From: an uncultured Oscillospiraceae bacterium
Lineage (GTDB): Bacteria > Bacillota > Clostridia > Oscillospirales > Acutalibacteraceae
Length of the DNA stretch: 64,000 nucleotides
Direction: 5' to 3'
Assembly: GCA_902465155.1 (NCBI GenBank)
Contig: CABQLY010000003.1
Coordinates: 100,431 to 164,430, forward strand
Shown: positions 55,249 to 63,516 of the stretch, piece by piece
How positions within the stretch are numbered: the stretch's first letter is position 1
How the letters are laid out: every line of letters starts with the position of its first letter
Made by a program: the position numbers and the translations under genes
Notes under the pieces: model-generated
Told to the model about the DNA's origin: nothing
Seen by the model: the letters and a program-made list of their open reading frames with translations, nothing else
Database searches by the model: none

Positions 55249-55850
55249 ATGAGGGCAACCGAGCAGCAGCACAACCAGCGCAAGCGCGAAATAATGGAAA
55301 AATGCTTTGAATGTTACGCCGAAAACGGGTTGACCGGCACGGGCATTAAGGCCTTGGCGGCGGCGTGCGGCTGCACCACGGGGAATTTGTACTCCTACTT
55401 TAACAGTGTGGACGAATTAGTTCTTGAATCCACCGCCTACTGCATGGCAAAGGTGGAGCATGACTTTATGAAAAAAGCCCGACCGACCCGAAGGATGTTA
55501 TGCGGTTTATTGAGGAGGTGCCGTATTGGACGGCGAAAAAGCACGGTAAAAAGTACCGCCTGATGTACCAGGTTTACACCTTGCCGAAGTACATAGAGCA
55601 CGGTAAGCGTTTTTTTGAGGGCGTGAACGAGCGGTACACCGAATACGCAAAGCAGTTGGAGCCTAAAATTGGCATACCGTATGCGGTAATAACGCCGCTG
55701 ATTTTTATATTTGTTCGTGCCTGCGTGCACTACGCTATGTTTGAGGATGAATACTACCTAAAAAGCCAAATGGAGGTTTTAAAGCAGGGGGTAGCCCTGT
55801 TTGCAAATAAATACCGCGCGCAATATTTAAACGGAGGGAACCAAAAATGA
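55249..55850 (+). pseudogene. TetR-family regulator with one-base frameshift
   Basis: N-terminal half (from ATG 55249): KREIMEKCFECYAENGLTGTGIKALAAACGCTTGNLYSYFNS is a classic TetR HTH. The frame then fails near 55471-55480 (A6 followed by C3). Adding one A restores MKKSPTDPKDVMRFIEEVPYW and reads on in the second frame to 55850, about 200 aa in total, the normal TetR length. It may be a homopolymer sequencing error or a genuine inactivation. Its stop overlaps the start of the next adhesin gene (ATGA), so regulator and adhesin are one transcription unit, an unusual layout for a surface protein. Confidence 0.83.
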
Positions 55851-58800
55851 AAAAACGAATACTCAGTATCCTGCTCACCCTTTGTATGGTGCTTTGCCTT
55901 GTGCCAACCGGCGTGTTTGCCGAGGGCGAAACGCTTAAAGAGGTTAAGGTTGCAGATGAAGATGAGATTATTGCCGCATTGGCAGACAGTACCGTAGATG
56001 TCGTTAAGCTAATAAGCGACATTGACCTTGGCTGCGCCCTGTGGACCGAATATGAAGTCACCCTCGACCTCAACGGCCATGTGTTGAAAATGCGCGCCAG
56101 CGACAGCGTTATCACGGTCAAGGCCGGCGGCCACCTAACCCTTATCGACAGCACTCCCGGCGCGGAGCATAAATTCACCCCAAACGCCGAAGGCCTTTGG
56201 GTGCTGGATGAAGCCGCCGGCACCAAAACCGTAAACGGCGGTATCATTACCGGTGGCACGGGCAACATCAACCGGGACATCGTTTCCGGCGGCGGCGTGT
56301 ATGTAAAAAGCGGCGGCCAATTTACCATGAACGGCGGCAATATTGTGGGCTGTGCGGCCAGAATAGAAAGAGTGCAGGCGCAGGGCGGCGGCGTGTATGT
56401 GGCTAAAAACGGCACATTCACTATGACCGGCGGCAGCATTACGGGCTGTATGGCAATAGCGGCTCAGGTGAGCGCGTATGCTATGGGCGGCGGTATCTGC
56501 AACGAGGGAACCACCACCCTGTCCGGCACGGCAAAAATCCGGGACTGCCGTACAACACACGCCGGTAATCAGCTTGGCGGCGGTATCTGTGACACCGGAG
56601 TTCTCCATATCAGCGGCGATGTGGAGATCACCGGATGTAGGGCCGACGGATTTGGATCGGATTCCGTGTATAGTAACGACAGCTGCACCATTGACGGCGG
56701 CTATTTTGACGGTTCGGTGTGGAACCACGGCACGATCACCAACGGCACCTTTAACGGCGAGGTGGTAAACAGCAATACAATCACCGGCGGAATTTTTAAC
56801 GCCAAAGTGACCAATGGCGGTCCGATCAGCGGCGGTATGTTCTATGGCGGTATTACCGGGGGCGGAGTAGTTCGCGGCTGCACCGTGACCTACCGGGTCG
56901 ATGACAAGAACTACGCTATGCAGGTTTTGTCCAGCGGCACAACGGCGACCAAGCCCAACAACCCCACTAAGGACGGTTATATTTTTATCGACTGGTACAA
57001 CGGCGATACGGTATATGACTTCACCCGCCCCGTAACGGGCGATATGACACTGACGGCAAAGTGGATGAAAATTGCCGACAAAACGGCAGATTTTACCGCC
57101 TCGGACGGCGGCGCGGAGGCCATTGCGCTGCTGAACAGCACCAAAACAGGCTCGGTTGATTCAACCTGGAATAACGGCACCAAAACCCTTACGCTAAAAG
57201 GTGTTTCTTTTACCACTACGGCAACAACTGCGGTAAAGCTGCCCAACGACGCCACCGTTATTTTGGCAGACGGCACGGAGAACAGCATTATAGGCGGCGG
57301 TGCAATGGCAGCACAGGACGGTAAGAATCAAAAACAAATGTATATTTACGGCATTTATGCCGCAGGGGCGCTAACGGTGCAGGGCGAAACAAACGGCACG
57401 GGCACGCTTTTCGTTAATTCCGGCGAGCATACAAACAGCGGCAACGCCTGGATGTATTCGGTTGCCCTTTGTGCGAACGGTGACCTTACGGTAAAAAGCG
57501 GTGCGGTAACTGCACAGGGGGGAAAAGCCCTTTCGGCCGACTGTGCGTTTTCTCTCGGCGTTCAGCTTTTGGAGGGGCACAGCCTGTTGGTTTCGGGCGG
57601 CACACTCACCGCTATCGGCGGCGAGTCTTTTGAGACTGGGGATGGGGCCGCGAATAAAGTCATAAAATCCTTTTCCGAAGGCGTTGACATCCATAGCGGC
57701 AATGTCACAATTTCGGGCAGCGGAAAGCTGATTGCCGAAACGGTTCCGAATATGAAAGACGAGGACTTGTCTATTGGTTTATATATTGTACGGGGGTGCC
57801 TTTCTGTGTCCGACAGCGCCACCTTTTCGTCAACAGCAAATAGAGGTATTGATATTTCCGGCGGCGATATAAAGCTTTCCGGCGGAAAGATCAGTGCGTT
57901 CAATGCAGCGGGTGATTCTGCTGTTGTTTCGGTTACAAGAAACAATTTTTACAACACCGGTAATGCAAACATTGAAATAACAGGCGGCGAACTGGAGTGC
58001 GTTGGCGGTATATATATGTACGCATATCCGGCAGCCGAGGGAAAGGGCATTTTTTCGGTAACAAACGGCAAAGTAACAGCCGATAATATTTACGGCCCCG
58101 ATAAGTTGAAAATATCGGGCGGCACGGTGAAAAGCGGCAAAATCAATGCAAACACCGTTGAGCTTCAAAGCGGCAGCCTAACGGTGCGCGAGCCGGTGCA
58201 AAAAAATGCAGCAACAAATAATTTATATGTTTCTTATGCCATTTACTGCAAAGACCTTACCGTTAGCGGCGGAGCGCTTGACGCGGCATGGGACTGGGGC
58301 GAGTATACACCCGCAGTATTGCCGGTTGACTCAAATTGGGGTTATGCGGAACCGTTAATAAAAATACTTAACGGCACTGCCTCGTTCAGCGGTGGAACCG
58401 TGACGCTTAACACCGGCTGCGCCGGAAATACGGCAATTAAAACAGAAAAGCTGAACCTTTCGGGCGGTGTTGTGGGGAGCGGCTATACCAATAAGGACGG
58501 CAGCGACCTCTATATTCAAAAAGACAGCGGCACACCTTTAAAATTTGTTGTATATCCGGCCAATTACACCAAGGTTGATGCAGCGGTTGATAAGGCGAAA
58601 AAGATTGATAAAACCCTGTATAAAGACTTTTCGGCGGTGGAGGCGGCGGTAAAGGCCATTGTTCGCGGTAAAAACATTGATGAGCAGGCTGCGGTGGACG
58701 CCATGGCCAAGGCAATTGAGGACGCCATTGCTGCGCTGGAATATAAGAACGCCGATTACAGTAGGGTGAACGAGGCAATAGCCAAGGCGAACGCGCTGAA

Positions 58801-59485
58801 CAAGACGGAATATAAGGGCTTTTCGGCAGTGGAAGCGGCGGTAAACGCTGTTGTTCGCGGCAAAAACATTACCGAGCAATCGGCCGTGGACGCCATGGCC
58901 AAGGCAATTGAGGACGCCATTGCTGCGCTGGAATATAAGGACGCCGATTACAGCAGGGTGAACGGGGCAATAGCCAAGGCGAACGCGCTGAACAAGACGG
59001 AATATAAGGGCTTTTCGGCAGTGGAAGCGGCGGTAAACGCTGTTGTTCGCGGCAAAAACATTACCGAGCAATCGGCCGTGGACGCCATGGCCAAGGCAAT
59101 TGAGGACGCCATTGCTGCGCTGGAATATAAGGACGCCGATTACAGCAGGGTGAACGAGGCAATAGCCAAGGCAAACGCGCTGAATAAGACGGAATATAAG
59201 GACTTTTCGGCAGTGGAAGCGGCGGTAAAGGCCGTTGTTCGCGGCAAAAACATTACCGAGCAAGCGGCTGTGAACGCCATGGCCAAAGCAATTGAGGACG
59301 CCGTAATTGCTCTTGAGAAAAATCCGGCAGAACCCAAGCCGGAACCGGGTAATAAATCTCCCAAAACCGGCGACAGCAGCAATCCTTTGCTGTGGATCGC
59401 GCTGCTGTTTATTAGCGGCGGCGTAGGCGCGGCGCTTTTTGTAAAACGCAAAAGGTCTTATCAGCAGGGGCGCAGTGCAAAATAA
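55847..59485 (+). CDS. Sortase-anchored beta-helix surface protein with four helical C-terminal repeats
   Basis: 1212 aa. GGAGGG RBS before ATG 55847. Signal peptide 1-25. Residues 60-350 are rich in GGGVYV, TMTGGSITGC and GGGICNEGTTTLSG rungs (right-handed beta-helix). An InlB/Listeria-Bacteroides-type repeat (GYIFIDWYNGDTVYDF ... LTAKW) lies near 375-405. A second beta-helix-like region spans about 410-890. Four 64-residue helical repeats (FIVAR-like; YSRVNEAIAKANALNKTEYK ... IEDAIAALE) span residues 905-1160, encoded by 192-bp DNA repeats. C-terminus: Pro-rich spacer, SPKTGDSS, membrane helix, basic tail. Homologous end to the 3268-aa adhesin. Probably a host/food-particle adhesin (inference). 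Confidence 0.87.
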   Translation: MKKRILSILLTLCMVLCLVPTGVFAEGETLKEVKVADEDEIIAALADSTVDVVKLISDIDLGCALWTEYEVTLDLNGHVLKMRASDSVITVKAGGHLTLIDSTPGAEHKFTPNAEGLWVLDEAAGTKTVNGGIITGGTGNINRDIVSGGGVYVKSGGQFTMNGGNIVGCAARIERVQAQGGGVYVAKNGTFTMTGGSITGCMAIAAQVSAYAMGGGICNEGTTTLSGTAKIRDCRTTHAGNQLGGGICDTGVLHISGDVEITGCRADGFGSDSVYSNDSCTIDGGYFDGSVWNHGTITNGTFNGEVVNSNTITGGIFNAKVTNGGPISGGMFYGGITGGGVVRGCTVTYRVDDKNYAMQVLSSGTTATKPNNPTKDGYIFIDWYNGDTVYDFTRPVTGDMTLTAKWMKIADKTADFTASDGGAEAIALLNSTKTGSVDSTWNNGTKTLTLKGVSFTTTATTAVKLPNDATVILADGTENSIIGGGAMAAQDGKNQKQMYIYGIYAAGALTVQGETNGTGTLFVNSGEHTNSGNAWMYSVALCANGDLTVKSGAVTAQGGKALSADCAFSLGVQLLEGHSLLVSGGTLTAIGGESFETGDGAANKVIKSFSEGVDIHSGNVTISGSGKLIAETVPNMKDEDLSIGLYIVRGCLSVSDSATFSSTANRGIDISGGDIKLSGGKISAFNAAGDSAVVSVTRNNFYNTGNANIEITGGELECVGGIYMYAYPAAEGKGIFSVTNGKVTADNIYGPDKLKISGGTVKSGKINANTVELQSGSLTVREPVQKNAATNNLYVSYAIYCKDLTVSGGALDAAWDWGEYTPAVLPVDSNWGYAEPLIKILNGTASFSGGTVTLNTGCAGNTAIKTEKLNLSGGVVGSGYTNKDGSDLYIQKDSGTPLKFVVYPANYTKVDAAVDKAKKIDKTLYKDFSAVEAAVKAIVRGKNIDEQAAVDAMAKAIEDAIAALEYKNADYSRVNEAIAKANALNKTEYKGFSAVEAAVNAVVRGKNITEQSAVDAMAKAIEDAIAALEYKDADYSRVNGAIAKANALNKTEYKGFSAVEAAVNAVVRGKNITEQSAVDAMAKAIEDAIAALEYKDADYSRVNEAIAKANALNKTEYKDFSAVEAAVKAVVRGKNITEQAAVNAMAKAIEDAVIALEKNPAEPKPEPGNKSPKTGDSSNPLLWIALLFISGGVGAALFVKRKRSYQQGRSAK
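58559..59326 (+). repeat. Four in-frame 192-bp tandem repeats in the adhesin gene
   Basis: Units begin at 58559, 58751, 58943 and 59135 (each at the codon before the conserved Tyr). Units 2 and 3 are almost identical in DNA, unit 4 slightly diverged, and unit 1 clearly older. Copy number is likely to vary by recombination. Confidence 0.95.
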
Positions 59486-59755
59486 AATAGCCGGGTGAAA
59501 CTAACGGTTCCTAAAAAAATAATTTCATAATACCAAAGTTGGTATTGCCGCAAAAATTTGCAAAGTTTAAAATTTCAAGGCGTTTTCTACCAAAATGCCC
59601 CTAAAGAACCTACCCGTTTACCCGCTGTTTAAAAAATGCCGGTAACAATTTTAACATTATTACAATTGCTTTCGGAAAATCTAAGCAGCAAACTAAAATA
59701 AATAGTTGCAAATTTAAGCGGGAGAGCTTTTAATTTTTAAAATAGCCCCGAACTT
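59486..59755. other. AT-rich gene-free stretch upstream of sigK
   Basis: No reading frame supported. Includes the palindrome at 59529-59546. I could not identify a convincing sigma-E promoter for sigK. Confidence 0.5.
59529..59546. repeat. Perfect palindrome AATACCAA-AG-TTGGTATT
   Basis: 8-bp arms and a 2-base centre. Its core TACCAA/TTGGTA recurs in the palindrome upstream of the repL-like gene (62922-62940). Possible protein-binding site. Confidence 0.6.
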
Positions 59756-59791
59756 AAAACGGCTTGCGTTACCAATTTTGCAGGCCGTTTT
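59756..59791. terminator. Hairpin terminator between adhesin and sigK
   Basis: 12-bp stem (59756-59767 with 59780-59791, one G-T pair), then TACTTTTT. Confidence 0.7.
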
Positions 59792-59860
59792 ACTTTTTGG
59801 CTTGGGACAGGCAAAATACAGCCCGTTTTTACATAAATTTGTGTAAAGGCGGTGATGATA

Positions 59861-60217
59861 ATGTTTTCTTGGCTTATTGGGCTGCTCTCCGGCATTTTTT
59901 ACCTGGTGCTGCACCCCACCAACACCGGCTCGTTCCCCCCGGCGCTTACCCGGCAGGAGGAGGCGGAGCTAATTGCAAAAATGGAGCAGGGCAGTGTAGA
60001 GGCGCGGCAAAAGCTGATTGAGCACAACCTGCGGCTGGTGGCGCATGTGGCTAAAAAGTACAGCAGCGACCGCGTAGAGCAGGACGATTTAATTTCTATT
60101 GGCACCATTGGGCTAATTAAGGGCGTTTCTACCTTTAATTCCGGCAAAAACATTAAGCTGGCTACCTACGCGGCCCGTTGTGTGGAAAATGCTATTCTCA
60201 CACAAACGCTTTTTTAA
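59861..60217 (+). CDS. sigK: Sporulation sigma factor SigK, N-terminal part only (interrupted)
   Basis: Mother-cell late sporulation sigma factor. ATG 59861 (MFSWLIGLLSGIFYLVLH), with GGCGGTGAT upstream, gives a hydrophobic pro-sequence of the kind removed by SpoIVFB. Then SFPPALTRQEE, ARQKLIEHNLRLVAHVAKKY, DLISIGTIGLIKGVSTF and KLATYAARCVEN, the sigma-70 region 2 of SigK. At VEN the homology ends; eight unrelated codons and a stop follow at 60217 (118 aa, against about 230). In B. subtilis SigK the skin element sits in the AATGA of the matching IENE codons. Regions 3 and 4 of sigma are not in the window. Either a DNA rearrangement restores the gene in the mother cell or it is a pseudogene. 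Confidence 0.85.
   Translation: MFSWLIGLLSGIFYLVLHPTNTGSFPPALTRQEEAELIAKMEQGSVEARQKLIEHNLRLVAHVAKKYSSDRVEQDDLISIGTIGLIKGVSTFNSGKNIKLATYAARCVENAILTQTLF
60179..60204. other. Candidate left junction (att site) of a skin-like element in sigK
   Basis: At the point where SigK homology ends there is an imperfect inverted repeat with outer arms TGTGTG/CACACA and a GC centre at 60191-60192. GAAAATG (60185-60191) would be the shared core with the missing sigK 3' half. Site inferred; the partner end lies outside the window. Confidence 0.45.
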
Positions 60218-60339
60218 CCCAAGACGGTACAGCTCGCTGGCAGGTTGCCTGCCGGCTTTCTGAAAATTTGTTTTTCATGTTCTGCTTTAAAAACGGCGCC
60301 CTTTGCTATGTGCCACTCGTAACTCTTACTTTAAAAATT

Positions 60340-60798
60340 ATGCCGCAGGGCTTGGCTTTAAAGGCGCAAAGATTTTATAAAGGCAGTAGCCCCTTTCAAC
60401 AAATTTCAACCGCCCCAAACCGGTTGCGTTATTGCCGCTACCGGCTCATGCTAACCCAAAAGCAGGTTGCCGAAAGGGTTGGTATTTCTAAAAACAAATA
60501 CTTTAACCTTGAAAACGGGCAATGCAATTGTTATGATATTAAAACAATGGACAAGCTGGCAAAGCTGTTCGGCGTTTCGGTGTACGATTTGTTGGATGAC
60601 TATAATTGGTTTTTAGCGCAAGGGCAGGGGAATGCTATTAAAAAAATCCGTAAGAGCTTAAACCTTAGCGCTAAGGAATTTGCAGCCTTTTTAAAAATTG
60701 ATTGCAGAAAGCTGCAGCAGTGGGAAACAGAGCAAAATCAAGTCAGCTTAAAATCGTTTAACCGGTATTTTAAAAATTGCATAAAAAAATCGCCCTAA
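60340..60798 (+). CDS. XRE-family helix-turn-helix protein with two HTH units
   Basis: Start uncertain: ATG 60340 (MPQGLALKAQRF) gives 152 aa and keeps the complete first HTH helix (RLRYCRYRLMLTQKQVAERV). ATG 60448 would cut into it. No clear RBS at either. First domain: LTQKQVAERVGISKNKYFNLENG. Second: AIKKIRKSLNLSAKEFAAFLKIDCRKLQQWE. Likely a repressor or control protein of the element. It lies just after the truncated sigK, 122 bp past its stop. Confidence 0.75.
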   Translation: MPQGLALKAQRFYKGSSPFQQISTAPNRLRYCRYRLMLTQKQVAERVGISKNKYFNLENGQCNCYDIKTMDKLAKLFGVSVYDLLDDYNWFLAQGQGNAIKKIRKSLNLSAKEFAAFLKIDCRKLQQWETEQNQVSLKSFNRYFKNCIKKSP

Positions 60799-60811
60799 CA
60801 AAACAGGGCGG
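60783..60811 (-). terminator. Terminator of the 60814-61020 gene
   Basis: CGCCCT/AGGGCG stem (60791-60796 with 60805-60810), 8-base loop, ATTTTTTT on the minus strand; also overlaps the stop codon of the plus-strand XRE gene. Confidence 0.75.
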
Positions 60812-60813
60812 AT

Positions 60814-61020
60814 TTAAGAGGGGGCTTTCAGCTTTTCCTTGGCGTCTTTAAGAATAGCTTTTAACAGCTGTTCCTTTTGCTCTTTCGGGCATTTTAAATT
60901 CATAACACTGTTTATAACGGCGTCGGCATGAACGGCGGCAACGCGTTTGTTTAGTTCTTGCCACCCCTCTTTGGTTTTTGGGTAGTGTACAATTAGGTTA
61001 AACGGGGCATAAGTCTTCAT
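60814..61020 (-). CDS. Small element-associated protein of unknown function
   Basis: 68 aa, MKTYAPFNLIVHYPKT at the start, then ELNKRVAAVHADAVINSVMNL and CPKEQKEQLLKAIL. I recognise the pattern (short, VHYP, RVAxVHAxAV, CPxxQK) from small hypothetical proteins near integrases and plasmid genes in Firmicutes, without known function. Helical after residue 20. ATG 61020 has GGGGTGGTG about 10 bases upstream. Confidence 0.65.
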   Translation of the reverse strand: MKTYAPFNLIVHYPKTKEGWQELNKRVAAVHADAVINSVMNLKCPKEQKEQLLKAILKDAKEKLKAPS

Positions 61021-61237
61021 ATAAACAGCACCACCCCTTTACCAAAACCTTATGCTGAAGCTCTTGTCCGTTATGACAGAATTATTTACGCATGCTTTAG
61101 GTTGGCAGGAAACTCCGCAAATAATAAAATACAGGTTAATCTACCTCCTTTTTTAAATTAAATTATTAGCCATTGAGCATACAGCACCAACAAAAGGTTT
61201 TTAAATTTGCCGGTGCTGCGTTTGGTTGCTTCTTGCT

Positions 61238-61642
61238 TTAAGATTTTATTAGTCCGATCCACTCTTCCTCCACAGGCAATACATGAAGGAACAGGTGTAA
61301 AATATCCGCATCAACCGTTTGGCGCAAAGTGTGTTCAAGCGTATTGGTTAATGAAATTCCGGCACAGGGTCTTCCATAAAAATCTAAAAGCTCCCAGTCA
61401 AAAGAAACTTTAGGATCGCTCTCTTTTGAATACCTCCCGGATACCCGCATGAAATCACAGTGGGCCGGATCCGAACTGGAAAAGGTTTTGTTAAAACAAA
61501 ACTTCCTGTCTTTCTCCGGGTTTTCCAGTATTGCATTGCCAAACTTGTTCAGTTCATCCCGCAGGGCCAGCAAGGCTAAAAATTTTTCCTTACAATTTTC
61601 TTTTTTTGCTACCGATTCGTTTAAGTTTTCTAAAATATTCAT
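61238..61642 (-). CDS. Unrecognised 134-aa protein next to MazF/PemK toxin
   Basis: ATG 61642 (MNILENLNESVAKKEN) is chosen for AAAGGGG about 9 bases upstream; a longer reading overlaps the toxin gene. Soluble, helical N-terminus, then KFCFNKTFSSSDPAHCDFMRVSG and a beta-rich part (FDWELLDFYGRPCAGISL). No family recognised. 68 bp downstream of the toxin gene in the same direction. Could be cargo, or conceivably a non-standard antitoxin; size and fold impression do not match the usual short MazE types. Confidence 0.6.
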   Translation of the reverse strand: MNILENLNESVAKKENCKEKFLALLALRDELNKFGNAILENPEKDRKFCFNKTFSSSDPAHCDFMRVSGRYSKESDPKVSFDWELLDFYGRPCAGISLTNTLEHTLRQTVDADILHLFLHVLPVEEEWIGLIKS

Positions 61643-61710
61643 TTCAAAAACCCCTTTCAAATATTTTTGTTTATCCTGTCGGCGGTAAACCCGCCGACAG
61701 ATTAAAACCA

Positions 61711-62067
61711 TTAAACAGTCCCCTCAACACAAAGCTGTTTTAACAGCAAACGGTCAATTTCCGTTAGCTTTTCCGGCGTTACAATGTCAAGCACCTCTCC
61801 CGTAATATGGTTTTTTGGCAGGGTAGAAATTTGCTCGCACAGAACCACGCTGGGCTTAATTTTTTGCAGCATTGTATCTTGTGGGGTTAATAAAGCGTGC
61901 GTTGGGATCTTGCTCAGCTTGCTGAGCTTTGTGGTTAAGGGAATTGCCTGAACGGCAGGCCCTTTGGTGCTGCCGAAAACAATATACGGACGCGACCCCG
62001 CTTGCACATGATTTTCCGGGTCGTAATTATTTGCAACCCGAAACCAATAAATTTCTCCTTTTCGCAT
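61711..62067 (-). CDS. Type II toxin, MazF/PemK family endoribonuclease
   Basis: 118 aa. Seen: MRKGEIYWFRVAN, AGSRPYIVFGS (the conserved G-S/x-RP(Y/V)(I/V)V strand), VQAIPLTTKL and LCEQISTLPKNHI, matching the SH3-like barrel of MazF/PemK mRNA interferases. Strong GGAGG RBS 7 bases before ATG 62067. No recognisable antitoxin directly upstream, and the next gene downstream is an unknown 134-aa protein. Promoter at 62134-62161. Confidence 0.85.
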   Translation of the reverse strand: MRKGEIYWFRVANNYDPENHVQAGSRPYIVFGSTKGPAVQAIPLTTKLSKLSKIPTHALLTPQDTMLQKIKPSVVLCEQISTLPKNHITGEVLDIVTPEKLTEIDRLLLKQLCVEGTV

Positions 62068-62133
62068 GAAAAGGCCTCCTTTAAAAAAATAATTTTTTGG
62101 TGTTAAAACACCGGTAAAAGTACAACTGCCTAA

Positions 62134-62161
62134 GTTATACTTCCCTTTAAAAATTTGTCAA
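62134..62161 (-). promoter_or_regulatory. Promoter of the MazF/PemK-type gene
   Basis: Minus strand TTGACA (62161-62156), 16-base spacer, TATAAC (62139-62134), about 67 bases upstream of the ATG. Confidence 0.65.
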
Positions 62162-62426
62162 GTTTTATGCTTTGCAGGGTGGCAAAATGCCTTTGGTGCC
62201 AACCAATTTAACACTTGCCCCCCAATACATCTCATAAAACTTTTTAAAAAATAACTTGTAAAAAACCTTTTACGCTAATATTTTATTTACTTTAAAAATT
62301 TTGCCAAGCAAAAAACGGGGGTTTTTGAAAAAAATTAAAAAAAATTTTATGGGCAAAATTACGGCGTTTTTTGCCCCTTACCAAGCTTTGCTGCGGCTTG
62401 TTTTACGACCGCAGCATTTATTGTTG

Positions 62427-62894
62427 TTAAGCTTTAGTGCTGCAAATATTTTTTGGCCCGTCAAAAAAATTTTTGTATTCCTCACAGGCATTGCCCCTGC
62501 GCTCTACCTTTCCGTAAAAAATAATATCCGGGTTTACCATAAGGCCCCCGCGTGCGGTTCGAATAAAATTAAGCTCTTTAAATTTTTTTAAACTTTTATT
62601 AAAAGAGGTTTTGGAAATGTGCAGACTATTGGCCATAGAGCGCTGAGATTCGGTAATTTGGTTGTTGTGGTTTTTCATTAATAACAAATAAGCCAAAACC
62701 TTCGCGTCAACACCGGAGCAATTTAAAAGGATCTCCGCAAAGGCTTTTGGCCAAAGCTTTTCAAAATTAATATCAATAGAATTTGTGGTATCGGCAATAA
62801 ACAACTGCTTTCCGGCGTTTTCGCCCGGCACACTGCCGAATATTTTTTTAAATTGCATTTTCTTTTTTCTTGTTTTAGGTTGGTTTGTGTTCAT
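62427..62894 (-). CDS. RepL-like winged-helix replication protein
   Basis: 155 aa. ATG 62894 with GGAGGT about 9 bases upstream. Basic N-terminus (KTRKKKMQFKK), then the winged-helix DNA-binding part AKVLAYLLLMKNHNNQI, SMANSLHISKTSFNKSLKKFKELNF and IRTARGGLMVNPDIIFYGK, which match the RepL family of Firmicute plasmid/phage initiators. Its presence implies that the element has, or once had, autonomous replication. A palindrome lies directly upstream. The plus-strand frame over the same bases is a shadow. Confidence 0.75.
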   Translation of the reverse strand: MNTNQPKTRKKKMQFKKIFGSVPGENAGKQLFIADTTNSIDINFEKLWPKAFAEILLNCSGVDAKVLAYLLLMKNHNNQITESQRSMANSLHISKTSFNKSLKKFKELNFIRTARGGLMVNPDIIFYGKVERRGNACEEYKNFFDGPKNICSTKA

Positions 62895-62921
62895 CGTATC
62901 TTACCTCCAATGTTTTATTTT

Positions 62922-62940
62922 TTGGTACTTTAAGTACCAA
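62922..62940. promoter_or_regulatory. Perfect palindrome upstream of repL-like gene (candidate operator)
   Basis: TTGGTACTT-T-AAGTACCAA, 9-bp perfect arms, 28 bases upstream of the repL-like ATG. An extra half-site TTGTACCAAA follows at about 62954. Suits autoregulation or initiator binding. Confidence 0.65.
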
Positions 62941-63480
62941 TTTTAAATTTGTTTGTACCAAATTTGTTTCATTTGTTTTTTGCTGAAAAACGCCGGCATT
63001 ACGGCAAAAATCAGGGGTTTTTGCGCGGAACATTCTATTCATCTGTCACTTGTTCTTCAAAAATCTCTCCCTTTCTCTTTTTTCGCGCGTTAAAATAATG
63101 GAATGCCCGAAATTAATTTGGCCGCGCCTAAAGAAAAGTTGCTTTTGTGACTGCCGCCAAAACGGATTACCTGGCCAAAGCGCTCAGACTTTTAACTTCC
63201 CTGAGTGCTTACCAAAAGTGGGTTTTCGTTTGGGGCTGCAAACCGGTTCATTTATAAAACGCAAGCAGTTTAGCAGGCCTTTCAAATCAGCCTGCCGCAA
63301 AAATTGTTTGGCACAATTTTTAACGCTAAAAACCGTGTTTTGTTCGGAATCTGCAAAGCACTATTGTTATATTTACTTTTAAAAAAGTGTCAAGTTTTTC
63401 AAAAATCCCATTAAGAACTTGCAATAATAAGCTTTAAAATAACAGAGCAAACAGTAAGTTTAAGGAACAATATTAACACA
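62941..63480. other. Gene-poor stretch between repL-like and recombinase genes
   Basis: One plus-strand frame (63050-63382) is open but Cys-rich, without an RBS or family pattern, so I do not call it. Otherwise AT-rich sequence; an origin is possible but I see no iteron array. Confidence 0.5.
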
Positions 63481-63504
63481 AAAAATCCCGCCGAAATGGG
63501 CGGG
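63481..63504 (-). terminator. Terminator of the recombinase gene
   Basis: CCCGCC/GGCGGG stem with a 6-base loop, followed on the minus strand by ATTTTTTG, just after the stop at 63517. Confidence 0.8.
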
Positions 63505-63516
63505 TAATTTAATCAG

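Noticed and set aside
62301..62591. Plus-strand 96-codon frame
   Set aside because: Overlaps the repL-like gene antisense and has no RBS or recognisable protein character.
63050..63382. Plus-strand 110-codon frame between repL-like and recombinase genes
   Set aside because: No RBS, Cys/Phe-rich sequence without domain pattern; upstream context is AT-rich non-coding.
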